DNA from: Clostridium jeddahitimonense
GTDB taxonomy: Bacteria > Bacillota > Clostridia > Clostridiales > Clostridiaceae
Direction of reading: 5' to 3'
NCBI GenBank assembly: GCA_000753455.2
Contig: LM994670.1
Location: 555,182 to 619,181, forward strand
Length of the DNA stretch: 64,000 nucleotides
Position numbers and translations under genes: made by a program. This document shows, piece after piece, positions 44,213-53,147 of the stretch. A model generated the notes under the pieces. The model searched no databases. It had not been told where the DNA came from and saw only the letters and a list, made by a program, of their open reading frames with translations. The first letter of the stretch is position 1, and every line of letters starts with the position of its first letter.

Positions 44213-45180
44213 TTAAAAGAGGAAGAAGAATAAGAGAAACAGCAGCTATTAGAGCTATGGTTCGTGAAAATATATTAACAGCCAATGATTTTATATATCC
44301 TATATTCGTAGTTGAAGGTGAAAATATTAAAGAAGAGATAAAATCAATGGAAGGAAACTACCATTGGTCTATAGATAGGCTAGAAGAGGTTATAACTGAG
44401 GTTGTTAACTGTGGAATAAGAGGAATAATTTTATTTGGAATTCCTGATATAAAAGATGAATGTGGAAGTTCAGCTTTCGATAGTGATGGAATAGTTCAAA
44501 AAGCTATAAAAAAAGTAAGAGAAATATCTAAAGATTTATATATAATAACAGATGTTTGTATGTGTCAGTATACTATTCATGGTCATTGTGGAATATTAGA
44601 TGGTCATAGGATTGATAATGATGCTACGTTAGAAAAGTTAGGTCAAATAGCATTATCTCATGCTAAAGCAGGAGCTGATATGGTTGCACCTTCAGATATG
44701 ATGGATGGAAGAATTGGCTTTATAAGAAATGTTTTAGATAGTAATGGATTTACACATGTAGCCATTATGAGTTATGCTGCTAAATATGCATCTGCTTTTT
44801 ATGGTCCATTTAGAGAAGCAGCTCATTCAGCACCACAATTTGGTGATAGAAAATCATATCAAATGGATCCTGCAAATGGAAGAGAGGCTTTAAGAGAAAT
44901 AAATATGGATATAGAAGAAGGGGCAGATATAATTATGGTTAAGCCGGCACTTTCTTATTTGGATATAGTAAGAAAAGCTAAAGATGTTGTTGATGTTCCG
45001 ATATGTGTTTATAATGTAAGTGGAGAATATTCAATGATTAAGGCAGCTGCAAAGGCGGGGCTTATGAATGAAAAAGCTACAGCTTTAGAAATGCTTCTTT
45101 CTATGAAAAGAGCAGGAGCAGATATAATTATAACTTATTATGCATTAGAAGCATCTAAATGGTTAGAGGAAACTAACTAA
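44209..45180 (+). CDS. hemB: Delta-aminolevulinic acid dehydratase (porphobilinogen synthase)
   Basis: The 323-residue enzyme condenses two 5-aminolevulinates. The zinc-type cysteine cluster is seen in TDVCMCQYTIHGHCGIL. Schiff-base lysines lie in SYAAKYASAFYGPFREAA and MVKPALSYLDIV. ATG 44209 overlaps the previous stop by 4 nt. Confidence 0.97.
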   Translation: MIKRGRRIRETAAIRAMVRENILTANDFIYPIFVVEGENIKEEIKSMEGNYHWSIDRLEEVITEVVNCGIRGIILFGIPDIKDECGSSAFDSDGIVQKAIKKVREISKDLYIITDVCMCQYTIHGHCGILDGHRIDNDATLEKLGQIALSHAKAGADMVAPSDMMDGRIGFIRNVLDSNGFTHVAIMSYAAKYASAFYGPFREAAHSAPQFGDRKSYQMDPANGREALREINMDIEEGADIIMVKPALSYLDIVRKAKDVVDVPICVYNVSGEYSMIKAAAKAGLMNEKATALEMLLSMKRAGADIIITYYALEASKWLEETN

Positions 45181-45217
45181 ATAAGAGATTTAGAGAGTCA
45201 GTTAGAGGAGAATTAAT

Positions 45218-46492
45218 ATGGGTAACAGAGAAATATTTGAAGAATCTAAAAAATACATGCCAGGTGGAGTTAACTCACCAGTAAGATCTTATAAGGATAT
45301 GGGGATAACACCACCGGTAATGAAGAGTGGTAAAGGGGTTTTAGTAAAAGATGAAGATGGTAATGAGTATATAGACTTTGTTTTAGCTTGGGGACCTATG
45401 ATATTAGGACATTGTAATGATGATATAGTTAAGAGTATACAAGAAATAAGTCAAAGCTCAATAGCTTTTGGAGCACCTACTGAATTAGAACTTCAAATGG
45501 GAAGATTTTTATGTGAAAACTTAGATAATATTGAAATGGTAAGAATGGTTAACTCAGGTACAGAAGCTACTATGAGTGCTATAAAATTAGCAAGAGGATA
45601 TACTGGTAAAAATAAGATAATTAAGTTTGCCGGATGTTATCATGGGCATTTTGATGGATTTTTAGTTGAAGCTGGATCGGGGGTATTAACTGAAGGAATC
45701 GCTGGATGTTTAGGAATTCCTAATGAAAGCGTTAAAAATACATTAATAGGTGTATATAACGATATTGAACAAGTTAGGTCTTTATTTGAAGCGTATAAAG
45801 ATGATATAGCTGCAGTTATAATTGAGCCAGTAGCTGGAAATATGGGAGTTATAAAAGCAGATGATAAATTCATGGAAACTCTTAGAGTTTTATGTGATGA
45901 ATATGGTTCTCTTCTTATCTTTGATGAGGTTATGAGTGGGTTTAGAGTTGCTTTTAAAGGAGCTCAAAGTTTATTTAATGTAAATCCTGATCTTGTAACA
46001 TATGCTAAGATTATGGGTGGTGGACTGCCTTGTGGTGCTTACTGTGGAAGAAAAGAAATAATGGAAAAGCTAGCTCCTTTAGGTGGTGTATACCAAGCAG
46101 GAACTATGTCAGGGAACCCTGTAGTTATGGCAGCAGGACTTGCAACCTTAAATATACTTAAAGCAAAGCCAGAAATTTATGACCATATAAATAATATAGG
46201 TGAAAAATTAGAAAATGGTCTTTTAGAAATAGCAAAAGAAAAAAATATAAATATAGTTGTAAATAGAGTTGGCGGAATGATGACAGTATTCTTCACAGAT
46301 TCAGTAGAAGTTAATACTTATGATGATGTAAAAACTTGTGATATAGAAAGATTTAAAAGATATTTCCTTCATATGCTTAAGAGTGGTATAAACTTACCTC
46401 AATCTCAATATGAAGCAGTATTCTTGTCTTCAGAGCATACAGAAGAGCATGTTAATAAGTTCTTAGATGCATTTAGAAAGTTTGAAGGATAA
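45218..46492 (+). CDS. hemL: Glutamate-1-semialdehyde 2,1-aminomutase
   Basis: The 424-residue PLP enzyme makes 5-aminolevulinate. It begins [20 protein letters not shown] and carries [32 protein letters not shown] and the PLP lysine in [15 protein letters not shown]. The stop codon shares a base with the next start (TAATG). Its presence with hemA confirms the glutamyl-tRNA route to 5-aminolevulinate. Confidence 0.97.
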   Translation: MGNREIFEESKKYMPGGVNSPVRSYKDMGITPPVMKSGKGVLVKDEDGNEYIDFVLAWGPMILGHCNDDIVKSIQEISQSSIAFGAPTELELQMGRFLCENLDNIEMVRMVNSGTEATMSAIKLARGYTGKNKIIKFAGCYHGHFDGFLVEAGSGVLTEGIAGCLGIPNESVKNTLIGVYNDIEQVRSLFEAYKDDIAAVIIEPVAGNMGVIKADDKFMETLRVLCDEYGSLLIFDEVMSGFRVAFKGAQSLFNVNPDLVTYAKIMGGGLPCGAYCGRKEIMEKLAPLGGVYQAGTMSGNPVVMAAGLATLNILKAKPEIYDHINNIGEKLENGLLEIAKEKNINIVVNRVGGMMTVFFTDSVEVNTYDDVKTCDIERFKRYFLHMLKSGINLPQSQYEAVFLSSEHTEEHVNKFLDAFRKFEG

Positions 46493-47340
46493 TGAAAAGA
46501 GCAGTATTAATAGTTAGTTTTGGAAGTTCTAACTTAGAAGCATATAAACAAGTTGAAGCTTTTATAAAAAGTATAAAAGTTTCAATAGACCAAGAACTTT
46601 TTGTTCAATGTGTATTTACATCAAATATACTTATAAAGAGAATGAAAGAAAAAAATAATATAGAAATTTTAAATATTAAAGAAGCTTTAGATAATTTATT
46701 TAATAATGACTATGAGGAAGTGATTTTACAGCCACTCCATATGATTGATGGTAAAGATTGTGATTCATTAAGAAATATTTTAGAAGAAAATAGAGGGAGA
46801 TTTAACAATATTAAATTAAACCCAACATTACTTATTAATAAAGGTAAAAATACTAGTGAATCAGCTTCTAATATAGCTAATGCTATAAAAAATAATATAG
46901 ATAAAGATAAATGTGTTGTATTAGTAGGACATGGTAGTAATAGATGCAGTGATAATTGTTGCTATACGTCTATAAATATTAATGAATGTTGTGGCACCGA
47001 CGGAAGTGTGTGCAATGATGATTGTTATCAAGAGATAGAAAAATCACTTGCAAGGATAGGATATAACAAAATTATAATTGGAACATTAGAAGGTAGTAGG
47101 ACTAGAGAAGTTGTACTTAAAGAACTTAAAGAAAAAGAAATACACAAAGTTATAATAATGCCTTTATTAGTTTTACCAGGAAATCATATAGTCAAAGATA
47201 TAAAAGGCGATAATTCATGGGAAAGCTTATTTAACGAGAATAACATAAAGACAGAAGTTATATTAAAGAGCTTATTAGAATACGAAGATATACAAAAGTT
47301 ATATATTGATATGATAAGTGAAGCCTTATTTAATTTATAA
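46492..47340 (+). CDS. cbiK: CbiK-like sirohydrochlorin chelatase with cysteine-rich insertion
   Basis: The 282-residue anaerobic chelatase is of the CbiK type: VSFGSSNLEAYKQVEAF at the start, LQPLHMIDG (metal/acid His), VVLVGHGSN, IGTLEGSRTREVVLKEL, and PLLVLPGNHIVKDIKGDNSW (second His). Right after VGHGSN comes a stretch with seven cysteines (CSDNCC, ECCG, VCNDDC), where CbiK enzymes known to me have none. In this operon, with no cobalamin genes and asrC just upstream, Fe2+ insertion to give siroheme is more likely than Co2+. It ends the hem operon. Confidence 0.86.
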   Translation: MKRAVLIVSFGSSNLEAYKQVEAFIKSIKVSIDQELFVQCVFTSNILIKRMKEKNNIEILNIKEALDNLFNNDYEEVILQPLHMIDGKDCDSLRNILEENRGRFNNIKLNPTLLINKGKNTSESASNIANAIKNNIDKDKCVVLVGHGSNRCSDNCCYTSININECCGTDGSVCNDDCYQEIEKSLARIGYNKIIIGTLEGSRTREVVLKELKEKEIHKVIIMPLLVLPGNHIVKDIKGDNSWESLFNENNIKTEVILKSLLEYEDIQKLYIDMISEALFNL

Positions 47341-47342
47341 TG

Positions 47343-47425
47343 TTAAATTATAAATTATGAATTGAGGAATAGATTTAAAGAAACTACAAAGTAGTTTCAA
47401 CAATAATTTGTAATTATAAATTTAA
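47343..47425. repeat. Imperfect ~83-nt palindrome after the hem operon
   Basis: The sequence beginning TTAAATTATAAATTATGAATTG (given in part) is roughly reverse-complementary to the stretch ending at 47425. It encloses a perfect inner hairpin GAAACTAC-AAA-GTAGTTTC (47380-47398). No T tract; it looks like a small palindromic repeat or RNA 3'-end structure. Confidence 0.55.
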
Positions 47426-47439
47426 AATTAAACATTGAA

Positions 47440-47468
47440 AAAAAGGTTGTGTTTCACAACCTTTTTTA
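47440..47468. terminator. Bidirectional terminator (hem operon / small ORF)
   Basis: AAAGGTTGTG (47442-47451) and CACAACCTTT (47455-47464) around TTT, with T runs on both strands. It ends the hem operon on the plus strand and the 47469-47561 ORF on the minus strand. Confidence 0.87.
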
Positions 47469-47561
47469 TTATGGAATTGTTATATTATTAAGGCAATTAT
47501 AAGTCATTTCTACTAATGTGTAGATAACACCACCTAGAGTAATTGTTAATAAGATGCTCAT
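47469..47561 (-). CDS. Small hydrophobic protein (30 aa)
   Basis: On the minus strand, GGAGG (47570-47574) lies 8 nt before ATG 47559-47561. The ORF encodes MSILLTITLGGVIYTLVEMT, then YNCLNNITIP and a stop (30 residues). Residues ~2-19 form one hydrophobic helix. The stop codon sits immediately before the terminator at 47440-47468, so the ORF fills a complete small transcript. The strong ribosome site, terminator fit and membrane-like composition argue that it is real. I do not recognise the family. It lies downstream of the ZIP gene on the same strand and could be co-transcribed with it. Confidence 0.6.
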   Translation of the reverse strand: MSILLTITLGGVIYTLVEMTYNCLNNITIP

Positions 47562-47689
47562 AATCAAATCCTCCACTTATACAAAATTTAATTTCTATAT
47601 TAATATAATAATCCAAATGTATTAATAAAATACAGAGAAAAATGTTAATAATTATTAAAATTATATAAGTTTCATGTAAAAAGTTTGAT

Positions 47690-48469
47690 TTATAACAATA
47701 AATGAGTTATAGGCATTATGGCTACACCTAAAAATATTGATGCCAATGAAAGTTTAATATGTCCATATTCCCTCGAAGATGGAATAAGTTCTGCAAATGA
47801 AATATACATCATAATACCAGAAACTACAGCAAAAACAATTCCTAGGACTAAGTCATTAATAAATGGTTTTAAAAATAAAAATGAAATAAATGCGCCTAGG
47901 GGTTCAGCCATTCCAGAAAGGAATGAGTATTTTAATGCTTTTGACTTACTTTTAGTTGCAAAATATATTGGCATAGCTATGGCGATACCTTCTGGAATAT
48001 TGTGAAGTGCTATAGCTAAAGTTACGGAAATCCCTAAAGCTGCATCTTGATAGCCAGAAACGAATGTAGCAATACCTTCAGGAAAGTTATGTATCATTAA
48101 AGCTATAGTAGATACTAAACCAACTCTAAAAAGACTAAAATTTTTATCATCACTTGGAAACTTATCTTTTTCTTCCTCTGGTATGAAACTATCGATTAAA
48201 AATGCCATTAAAGCTCCAACAAGCATAAATAAAATGGACCAAAGTATTCCATTTATCTTTCCGTGATATTTAGTTATAGCATCTTGAGCTGCAGGAAAAA
48301 GATCAGTAAAAGATACGGTTATCATAACCCCAGCAGAAAATCCAAGAGAAAATGTTAGAAATCTATTATTTTTAGTTTTAGTAAAGAATACTAAAACTGC
48401 TCCTATTACAGTTGAAAGCCCAGCTATTGTTGATAGGATTAATGGAAATAGCGAATTTTTATCAATCAT
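47690..48469 (-). CDS. zupT: ZIP family divalent metal transporter (ZupT-like)
   Basis: The 259-residue membrane protein has eight predicted helices. Metal-site helices read MIHNFPEGIATFVSGYQD and ALHNIPEGIAIAMPIYFA, the paired HN[FI]PEG motifs of ZupT/GufA-type ZIPs that import zinc and iron. GGAGC precedes the ATG (48467-48469). It is transcribed divergently from asnB. Confidence 0.94.
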   Translation of the reverse strand: MIDKNSLFPLILSTIAGLSTVIGAVLVFFTKTKNNRFLTFSLGFSAGVMITVSFTDLFPAAQDAITKYHGKINGILWSILFMLVGALMAFLIDSFIPEEEKDKFPSDDKNFSLFRVGLVSTIALMIHNFPEGIATFVSGYQDAALGISVTLAIALHNIPEGIAIAMPIYFATKSKSKALKYSFLSGMAEPLGAFISFLFLKPFINDLVLGIVFAVVSGIMMYISFAELIPSSREYGHIKLSLASIFLGVAIMPITHLLL

Positions 48470-48622
48470 ATAGTGCTCCTTTTATCATTATTACATAACT
48501 ATAATATGATTGAATTATTAAGTTTATTTGTAAATTGTACTAACTATATTTTTATAGATTTTTACACTCTAATTAAATATTCGTCATATTCTATTATATG
48601 AATTTAATGAGAGGTGAAAATT

Positions 48623-50464
48623 ATGTGTGGTATTGCAGGATGGATAGACTTTAACAACGATTTAAGAGATAAAAGAAGTATATTAGATAGAATGGTAAAA
48701 ACATTGGAGAAAAGAGGGCCAGATGATGAAGGAGTATATATAAGTACTAATGTTTTATTAGGTCACAGACGATTAGTTGTAGTTGATCCAGAGGGCGGAA
48801 GACAACCTATGACAAAGATGGTTGATGGAAATGAATATACTATAGTTTATAATGGAGAGTTATATAACACTGAAGATCTAAGAGATGAATTAATAAAAGC
48901 AGGATTAAATTTTGATTCATATTCAGATACTGAAGTTTTATTAACATCTTATATTTACTGGGGGATTGAAGTTATAAACAAATTAAATGGTATATTTACA
49001 TTTGCTATATATGATAAAAATAAAGAACAAATATTTTTAGCAAGAGATCATATGGGAGTAAAACCACTATTTTATGCTAAAAGAGGAAATTCTATAATTT
49101 TTGGGTCAGAGCTTAAAACTATATTAGCGCATCCTTATGTAAAAGCTGAAGTTGATAAAGAAGGATTAACTGAAGTTTTTGCTGTTGGACCAGCACGTTC
49201 TCTTGGAAGTGGAATTTATAAAGGCGTGAAGGAAATAGCACCAGCTAATTGTATGGTTGTTAATAAAGATGGCGAGCGTATATGGGAATATTGGAAGGTT
49301 ACAGCTAGGGAGTTAGATGAAACTATAGATGAGTCTATAGAACATGTGAGAGAATTATTGATAGATGCTATAAAAAGACAATTAGTTGGAGATGTACCTG
49401 TATGTACATTCCTTTCAGGAGGATTAGATTCATCAATAATATCTGCAGTAGCAGCTGATGAGTTCAAAAAAAGAGGGAAGGTATTAACAACTTATTCAAT
49501 TGATTATGAAGATAATGACAAATATTTTAAAACATCATTATTTCAACCTACATCTGACCAATATTGGGCAGAAAGAATGGCTGAATATATAGGAAGTAAG
49601 CATAAAACCGTAGTGTTAAGTCAAAAGGATTTAGCTGAATCACTTATAGATTCAACTTTAGCTAGAGATTTACCTGGAATGGCTGATATAGACTCATCTT
49701 TATTACTTTTTACGAGAGAGATAAGAAAAGATTTTGTAGTTGGTTTATCAGGTGAATGTGCTGATGAAATATTTGCTGGGTATCCTTGGTTTACAAATCA
49801 AGATATGATAAATGCAAATACATTCCCTTGGTCAAGAAGTGTAAGCAAGAGAAGAGAGATTTTAAACTCAAGTTTAAAGGGTTTAGATATTGAAGGTTTT
49901 ACAAATGATCAATATCTAAAAACACTAAAAGAAGTCCCTCATATAGATGGAGAAGACGATAAGACTTATAGAATGAGAGAAATATTTTATCTAAATTTAA
50001 AGTGGTTTATGGTGAATTTGCTAAATAGAAAGGATAGAACAACTATGTATAATAGTTTAGAAGTAAGAGTTCCTTTTGCTGATCATAGAATAGTAGATTA
50101 TGCATTTAATTTACCAGTAGAAACTAAGTTATTAGATGGAAGAGAAAAGGGGTTATTGAGAAAAGCATTCAAAGGAATTCTGCCAGATGAAGTTCTTTTT
50201 AGAAAGAAGAGTCCTTATCCTAAAACTCATAATCCTATATATACTTCAATAGTTTGCAATATGATGAATGAAATTTTAAATGATAAGACATCTCCTATAT
50301 TAGAGATAATTGATAGAAATATAGTTCAGGGTATAGTTGAAAGCAAAGGCGAGTCTTATAAGACACCTTGGTATGGACAATTGATGACAGGACCTCAATT
50401 AATAGCTTACTTGATTCAAGTTAATGCATGGCTTAAAGAATATAATGTTAACTTAATATTATAG
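48623..50464 (+). CDS. asnB: Asparagine synthetase (glutamine-hydrolysing)
   Basis: Start ATG 48623 is required so that Cys2 (MCGIAGWIDF) becomes the N-terminal nucleophile of the glutaminase domain; GAGGTG is 6 nt upstream. The 613-residue protein has the class II glutaminase half (HRRLVVVDPEGGRQPM, YNGELYNTEDLR) and the synthetase half with the ATP PP-loop TFLSGGLDSSIISA. It makes asparagine from aspartate, ATP and glutamine. Normal length. Confidence 0.95.
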   Translation: MCGIAGWIDFNNDLRDKRSILDRMVKTLEKRGPDDEGVYISTNVLLGHRRLVVVDPEGGRQPMTKMVDGNEYTIVYNGELYNTEDLRDELIKAGLNFDSYSDTEVLLTSYIYWGIEVINKLNGIFTFAIYDKNKEQIFLARDHMGVKPLFYAKRGNSIIFGSELKTILAHPYVKAEVDKEGLTEVFAVGPARSLGSGIYKGVKEIAPANCMVVNKDGERIWEYWKVTARELDETIDESIEHVRELLIDAIKRQLVGDVPVCTFLSGGLDSSIISAVAADEFKKRGKVLTTYSIDYEDNDKYFKTSLFQPTSDQYWAERMAEYIGSKHKTVVLSQKDLAESLIDSTLARDLPGMADIDSSLLLFTREIRKDFVVGLSGECADEIFAGYPWFTNQDMINANTFPWSRSVSKRREILNSSLKGLDIEGFTNDQYLKTLKEVPHIDGEDDKTYRMREIFYLNLKWFMVNLLNRKDRTTMYNSLEVRVPFADHRIVDYAFNLPVETKLLDGREKGLLRKAFKGILPDEVLFRKKSPYPKTHNPIYTSIVCNMMNEILNDKTSPILEIIDRNIVQGIVESKGESYKTPWYGQLMTGPQLIAYLIQVNAWLKEYNVNLIL

Positions 50465-50483
50465 AAGGTATACTTCTTAAGAT

Positions 50484-50545
50484 AAAATGCTCACTTTATA
50501 TCGGATATTATATAAGTAAATTGATATAAGGTGAGCATTTTAATA
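50484..50545 (+). terminator. Terminator of asnB
   Basis: A 19-bp stem (50484-50502 with 50523-50541, one T-G) around a 20-nt loop, ending in TTTT. Confidence 0.8.
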
Positions 50546-50733
50546 GTTGATAGTAGACGTTTATTAATATATATCATTGAATAAACGGCTACAATTAAAT
50601 ATTTAATTTAATAAAATAAATTGTTAGATACAAATATGTAATTTGCTGGTAAAATGTAATTATACTACTTATAGTTAGAGTAGTAATAAGGTAGAGTGAT
50701 TTAAAATAATTTACATAACAAGTGGGGATAGAA

Positions 50734-51417
50734 ATGATAGGAACAATAGTTAATAGTATAGTAGTTATTATTGGATGTTTAATTGGATTTATTGTAAAAG
50801 GGAGATTAAAGCAGAATATTAGTAGCACAATAATGAGTGGATTAGGTTTATGTGTATTGTATATTGGAATATCTGGAGCGTTAAAAGGAGAAGATACTCT
50901 ATTAATGATAATATGCATTGTTGTTGGGGCATTAATAGGAGAATTGATAGATATAGATAGTTTGTTAAATAGGTTAGGAGAGATAGTAGAAAAAAAGGTT
51001 AATAAAGGGTCTAAAAACAATTTATCTATAGCTGAAGGTTTTGTTACTGCAAGTCTTTTATTTTGTGTAGGAGCTATGGCTATAGTAGGGTCTCTGGAAA
51101 GTGGATTAAGGGGAAATCATGATACATTATTTGCAAAATCTATTTTAGATGGAGTTACATCTATAATATTAACTTCAACATTAGGTGTAGGTGTTATTTT
51201 TTCTGCTGCTACTATTTTTATATATCAGGGAGCTATAACTTTAGGAGCTGGAATGTTAGGCAATGTTCTAAGTGAGGCAGTAATAAATAATATGACAGGT
51301 GTAGGAAGTTTGTTGATAATAGGGTTAGGACTTAATGTCTTAGGAATTACCAAAATAAAGGTAGCGAATCTTTTACCAGCTGTTATTTTGCCAATTTTAT
51401 TAGGTTTTTTTATGTAG
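50734..51417 (+). CDS. DUF554 membrane protein
   Basis: The 227-residue protein has about seven hydrophobic helices. MIGTIVNSIVVIIGCLIGFI at the N-terminus, GALIGELIDID, and the CVGAMAIVGSLESGLRGNHD block are conserved in DUF554 (YdfK-like) proteins, possible transporters of unknown substrate. ATG 50734 is preferred to GTG 50722 because the latter would overlap the GGGGA ribosome site. No clear terminator follows. Confidence 0.85.
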   Translation: MIGTIVNSIVVIIGCLIGFIVKGRLKQNISSTIMSGLGLCVLYIGISGALKGEDTLLMIICIVVGALIGELIDIDSLLNRLGEIVEKKVNKGSKNNLSIAEGFVTASLLFCVGAMAIVGSLESGLRGNHDTLFAKSILDGVTSIILTSTLGVGVIFSAATIFIYQGAITLGAGMLGNVLSEAVINNMTGVGSLLIIGLGLNVLGITKIKVANLLPAVILPILLGFFM

Positions 51418-51790
51418 AATTTGGATGAATGATATTTAGTATTAAATATATTTATATTAAATATATTTATATTAAATATATTTATAATGATAGAGTTTAT
51501 CTTTATGGAAGGTTAAAATACATAGAAAGAATAAAAATAATAGAGAATATTAAATTATTGTATCTATTTAGTGTTGTATTGAATAAAAGTAAAAAATGGT
51601 ATAAAATTGAATGTGAATAAGGAATAAAAATGTAATTTCTCTATGTAGTACTATATTACGACAAAAACATATAAAATTATTAAAAAATCTGTAAATAGTA
51701 TTGAAAATACGAATAATATGATATATAATGAAAATATAATTCGTATACAATATAAATTAATGAGTATATTATTTGAGGGGGAAATTAAAA
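51418..51790. other. Intergenic region with 3 x 15-bp tandem repeat
   Basis: TATTAAATATATTTA is repeated three times exactly (51440-51484). The remainder is AT-rich with no supported gene; its right part holds the promoter of the first BMP lipoprotein gene (51701-51746). Confidence 0.7.
51701..51746 (+). promoter_or_regulatory. Promoter of first BMP lipoprotein gene with ACGAAT operator
   Basis: TTGAAA (51701-51706), 17-nt spacer and TATAAT (51724-51729). ATACGAAT (51707-51714) in the spacer is mirrored by ATTCGTAT (51739-51746) after the -10. The same -35, spacing, -10 and ACGAA element recur at 53063-53091 and 54381-54409. Confidence 0.7.
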
Positions 51791-52885
51791 ATGAAAAAAA
51801 GAGCAATCGCATTAGCACTTTCTGCACTTATGCTAACTGGTCTTGTTGGATGTGGAAGCAAATCTGAAGGTGGAGATACACAAACACCAGCTGCAGATGG
51901 AATGAAGGTAGGAATGGTTACAGACTCAGGGACAATTGATGATAAATCATTCAACCAAGGTACTTGGGAAGGTATAATAAAGGCTGAAGCAGAACTTGGT
52001 GTTGATAAGAACTATATAAAACCATCAGGAGAAACTGAAGCTGATTACTTAAAGGAAATTCAAAATCTTTATGATACAGATTATAAATTTATAGTAACTC
52101 CTGGTTTCAAATTTGAAACAGCTATCAATAAGGCTCAAGAAAAATATTCAGATGCTAAATTTGTTATATTAGATGGAGCACCACAAGATGGAAACAATAA
52201 CTACAATGTAGCTGATAATACAGTAGCTATATACTTTGCAGAACATGAAGCTGGGTTTATGGCTGGTGTTGCAACTGCTTTAGAGTTAAAAGAAGGTGAA
52301 TTAGGATTTATCGGAGGAATGGAAATTCCAGCAGTTCAAAAGTTTAACTGGGGATTCCAACAAGGGGTAGCTTATGCTAATGAAAACCTAGGAACTAAGA
52401 TGTCATTAAAAGAAGAAAACGTAAAATATGAAGGAACATTCAACAATACAGCAGGTGGAACACAATTAGCTGCTACTATGTTTGATAGAGGTGTTAAAGC
52501 TATATTCTGTGCTGCAGGTGGAGTTGGAGTTGGAGCTATAACTGAAGCTAAATCAAGAGTAGAAGCTGGTAAGGAAGCTTGGATAATTGGTGTTGACGTT
52601 GACCAATATAATGATGGTTTATTATCAAATGGTAAATCTGTTATTTTAACTTCTGCTACTAAGAAGATAGCTCAAGCAGCTTTTGATATGATCAAAGCAG
52701 AATTAGATGGAAAATTCCCAGGTGGAGAAACATTAACTTTTGATGCTAAGAATGATGGTGTCGGTATACCGGCAGAAAATCCAAATTTAAGCAAAGAAAC
52801 TACTGATAAAGTTGCAGAAGTATTTGAAAAAGTTAAATCTGGAGAAATTACAGTTTCAGGAGAACAAGGCGATTTAATAAAATAG
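51791..52885 (+). CDS. BMP family nucleoside-binding lipoprotein (copy 1)
   Basis: The 364-residue secreted lipoprotein (lipobox TGLVGC) is of the basic membrane protein/PnrA family, the receptor of purine-nucleoside ABC importers. The conserved ligand region GMVTDSGTIDDKSFNQGTWE starts near residue 45. AAGGVGVGAITEAK and ...IIGVDVDQY follow. ATG 51791 follows GAGGGGG at 9 nt. It has its own promoter and terminator and a close paralogue immediately downstream, ahead of the ATPase and permease genes. Confidence 0.93.
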   Translation: MKKRAIALALSALMLTGLVGCGSKSEGGDTQTPAADGMKVGMVTDSGTIDDKSFNQGTWEGIIKAEAELGVDKNYIKPSGETEADYLKEIQNLYDTDYKFIVTPGFKFETAINKAQEKYSDAKFVILDGAPQDGNNNYNVADNTVAIYFAEHEAGFMAGVATALELKEGELGFIGGMEIPAVQKFNWGFQQGVAYANENLGTKMSLKEENVKYEGTFNNTAGGTQLAATMFDRGVKAIFCAAGGVGVGAITEAKSRVEAGKEAWIIGVDVDQYNDGLLSNGKSVILTSATKKIAQAAFDMIKAELDGKFPGGETLTFDAKNDGVGIPAENPNLSKETTDKVAEVFEKVKSGEITVSGEQGDLIK

Positions 52886-52892
52886 TTTTTAT

Positions 52893-52927
52893 AAAATAGG
52901 TGAGTGTTAACTCATCTATTTTTTTGT
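52893..52927 (+). terminator. Terminator of BMP copy 1
   Basis: 12-bp stem (52894-52905 with 52910-52921, one G-U) around GTTA, followed by T. Confidence 0.87.
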
Positions 52928-53062
52928 GTATTTATAACTAGCAACTTAAATATATTATTCGGTAATGTTAAGTTACATGCTATTAATGTGTATGATAAAA
53001 GTTTTTTACTATGAATATAAATAAAAACAGTCATGAAAATGGAATAAAAATGTCGAAAAATG

Positions 53063-53091
53063 TTGAAATGAAATAACGAATAATATATAAT
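53063..53091 (+). promoter_or_regulatory. Promoter of second BMP lipoprotein gene
   Basis: TTGAAA (53063-53068), 17-nt spacer containing ACGAATAAT, TATAAT (53086-53091). It matches the copy-1 promoter. Confidence 0.7.
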
Positions 53092-53147
53092 CTTAAATAA
53101 AGTGTACGCTAAAGGTAAAAAGAGTATGCTAAAGGGAGGATGCACAG

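Noticed and set aside
51429..51620. 63-codon ORF on the plus strand over the 15-bp tandem repeat
   Set aside because: Composition is only the repeat read as IKYIYIKYIY; poor ribosome site and no family resemblance.
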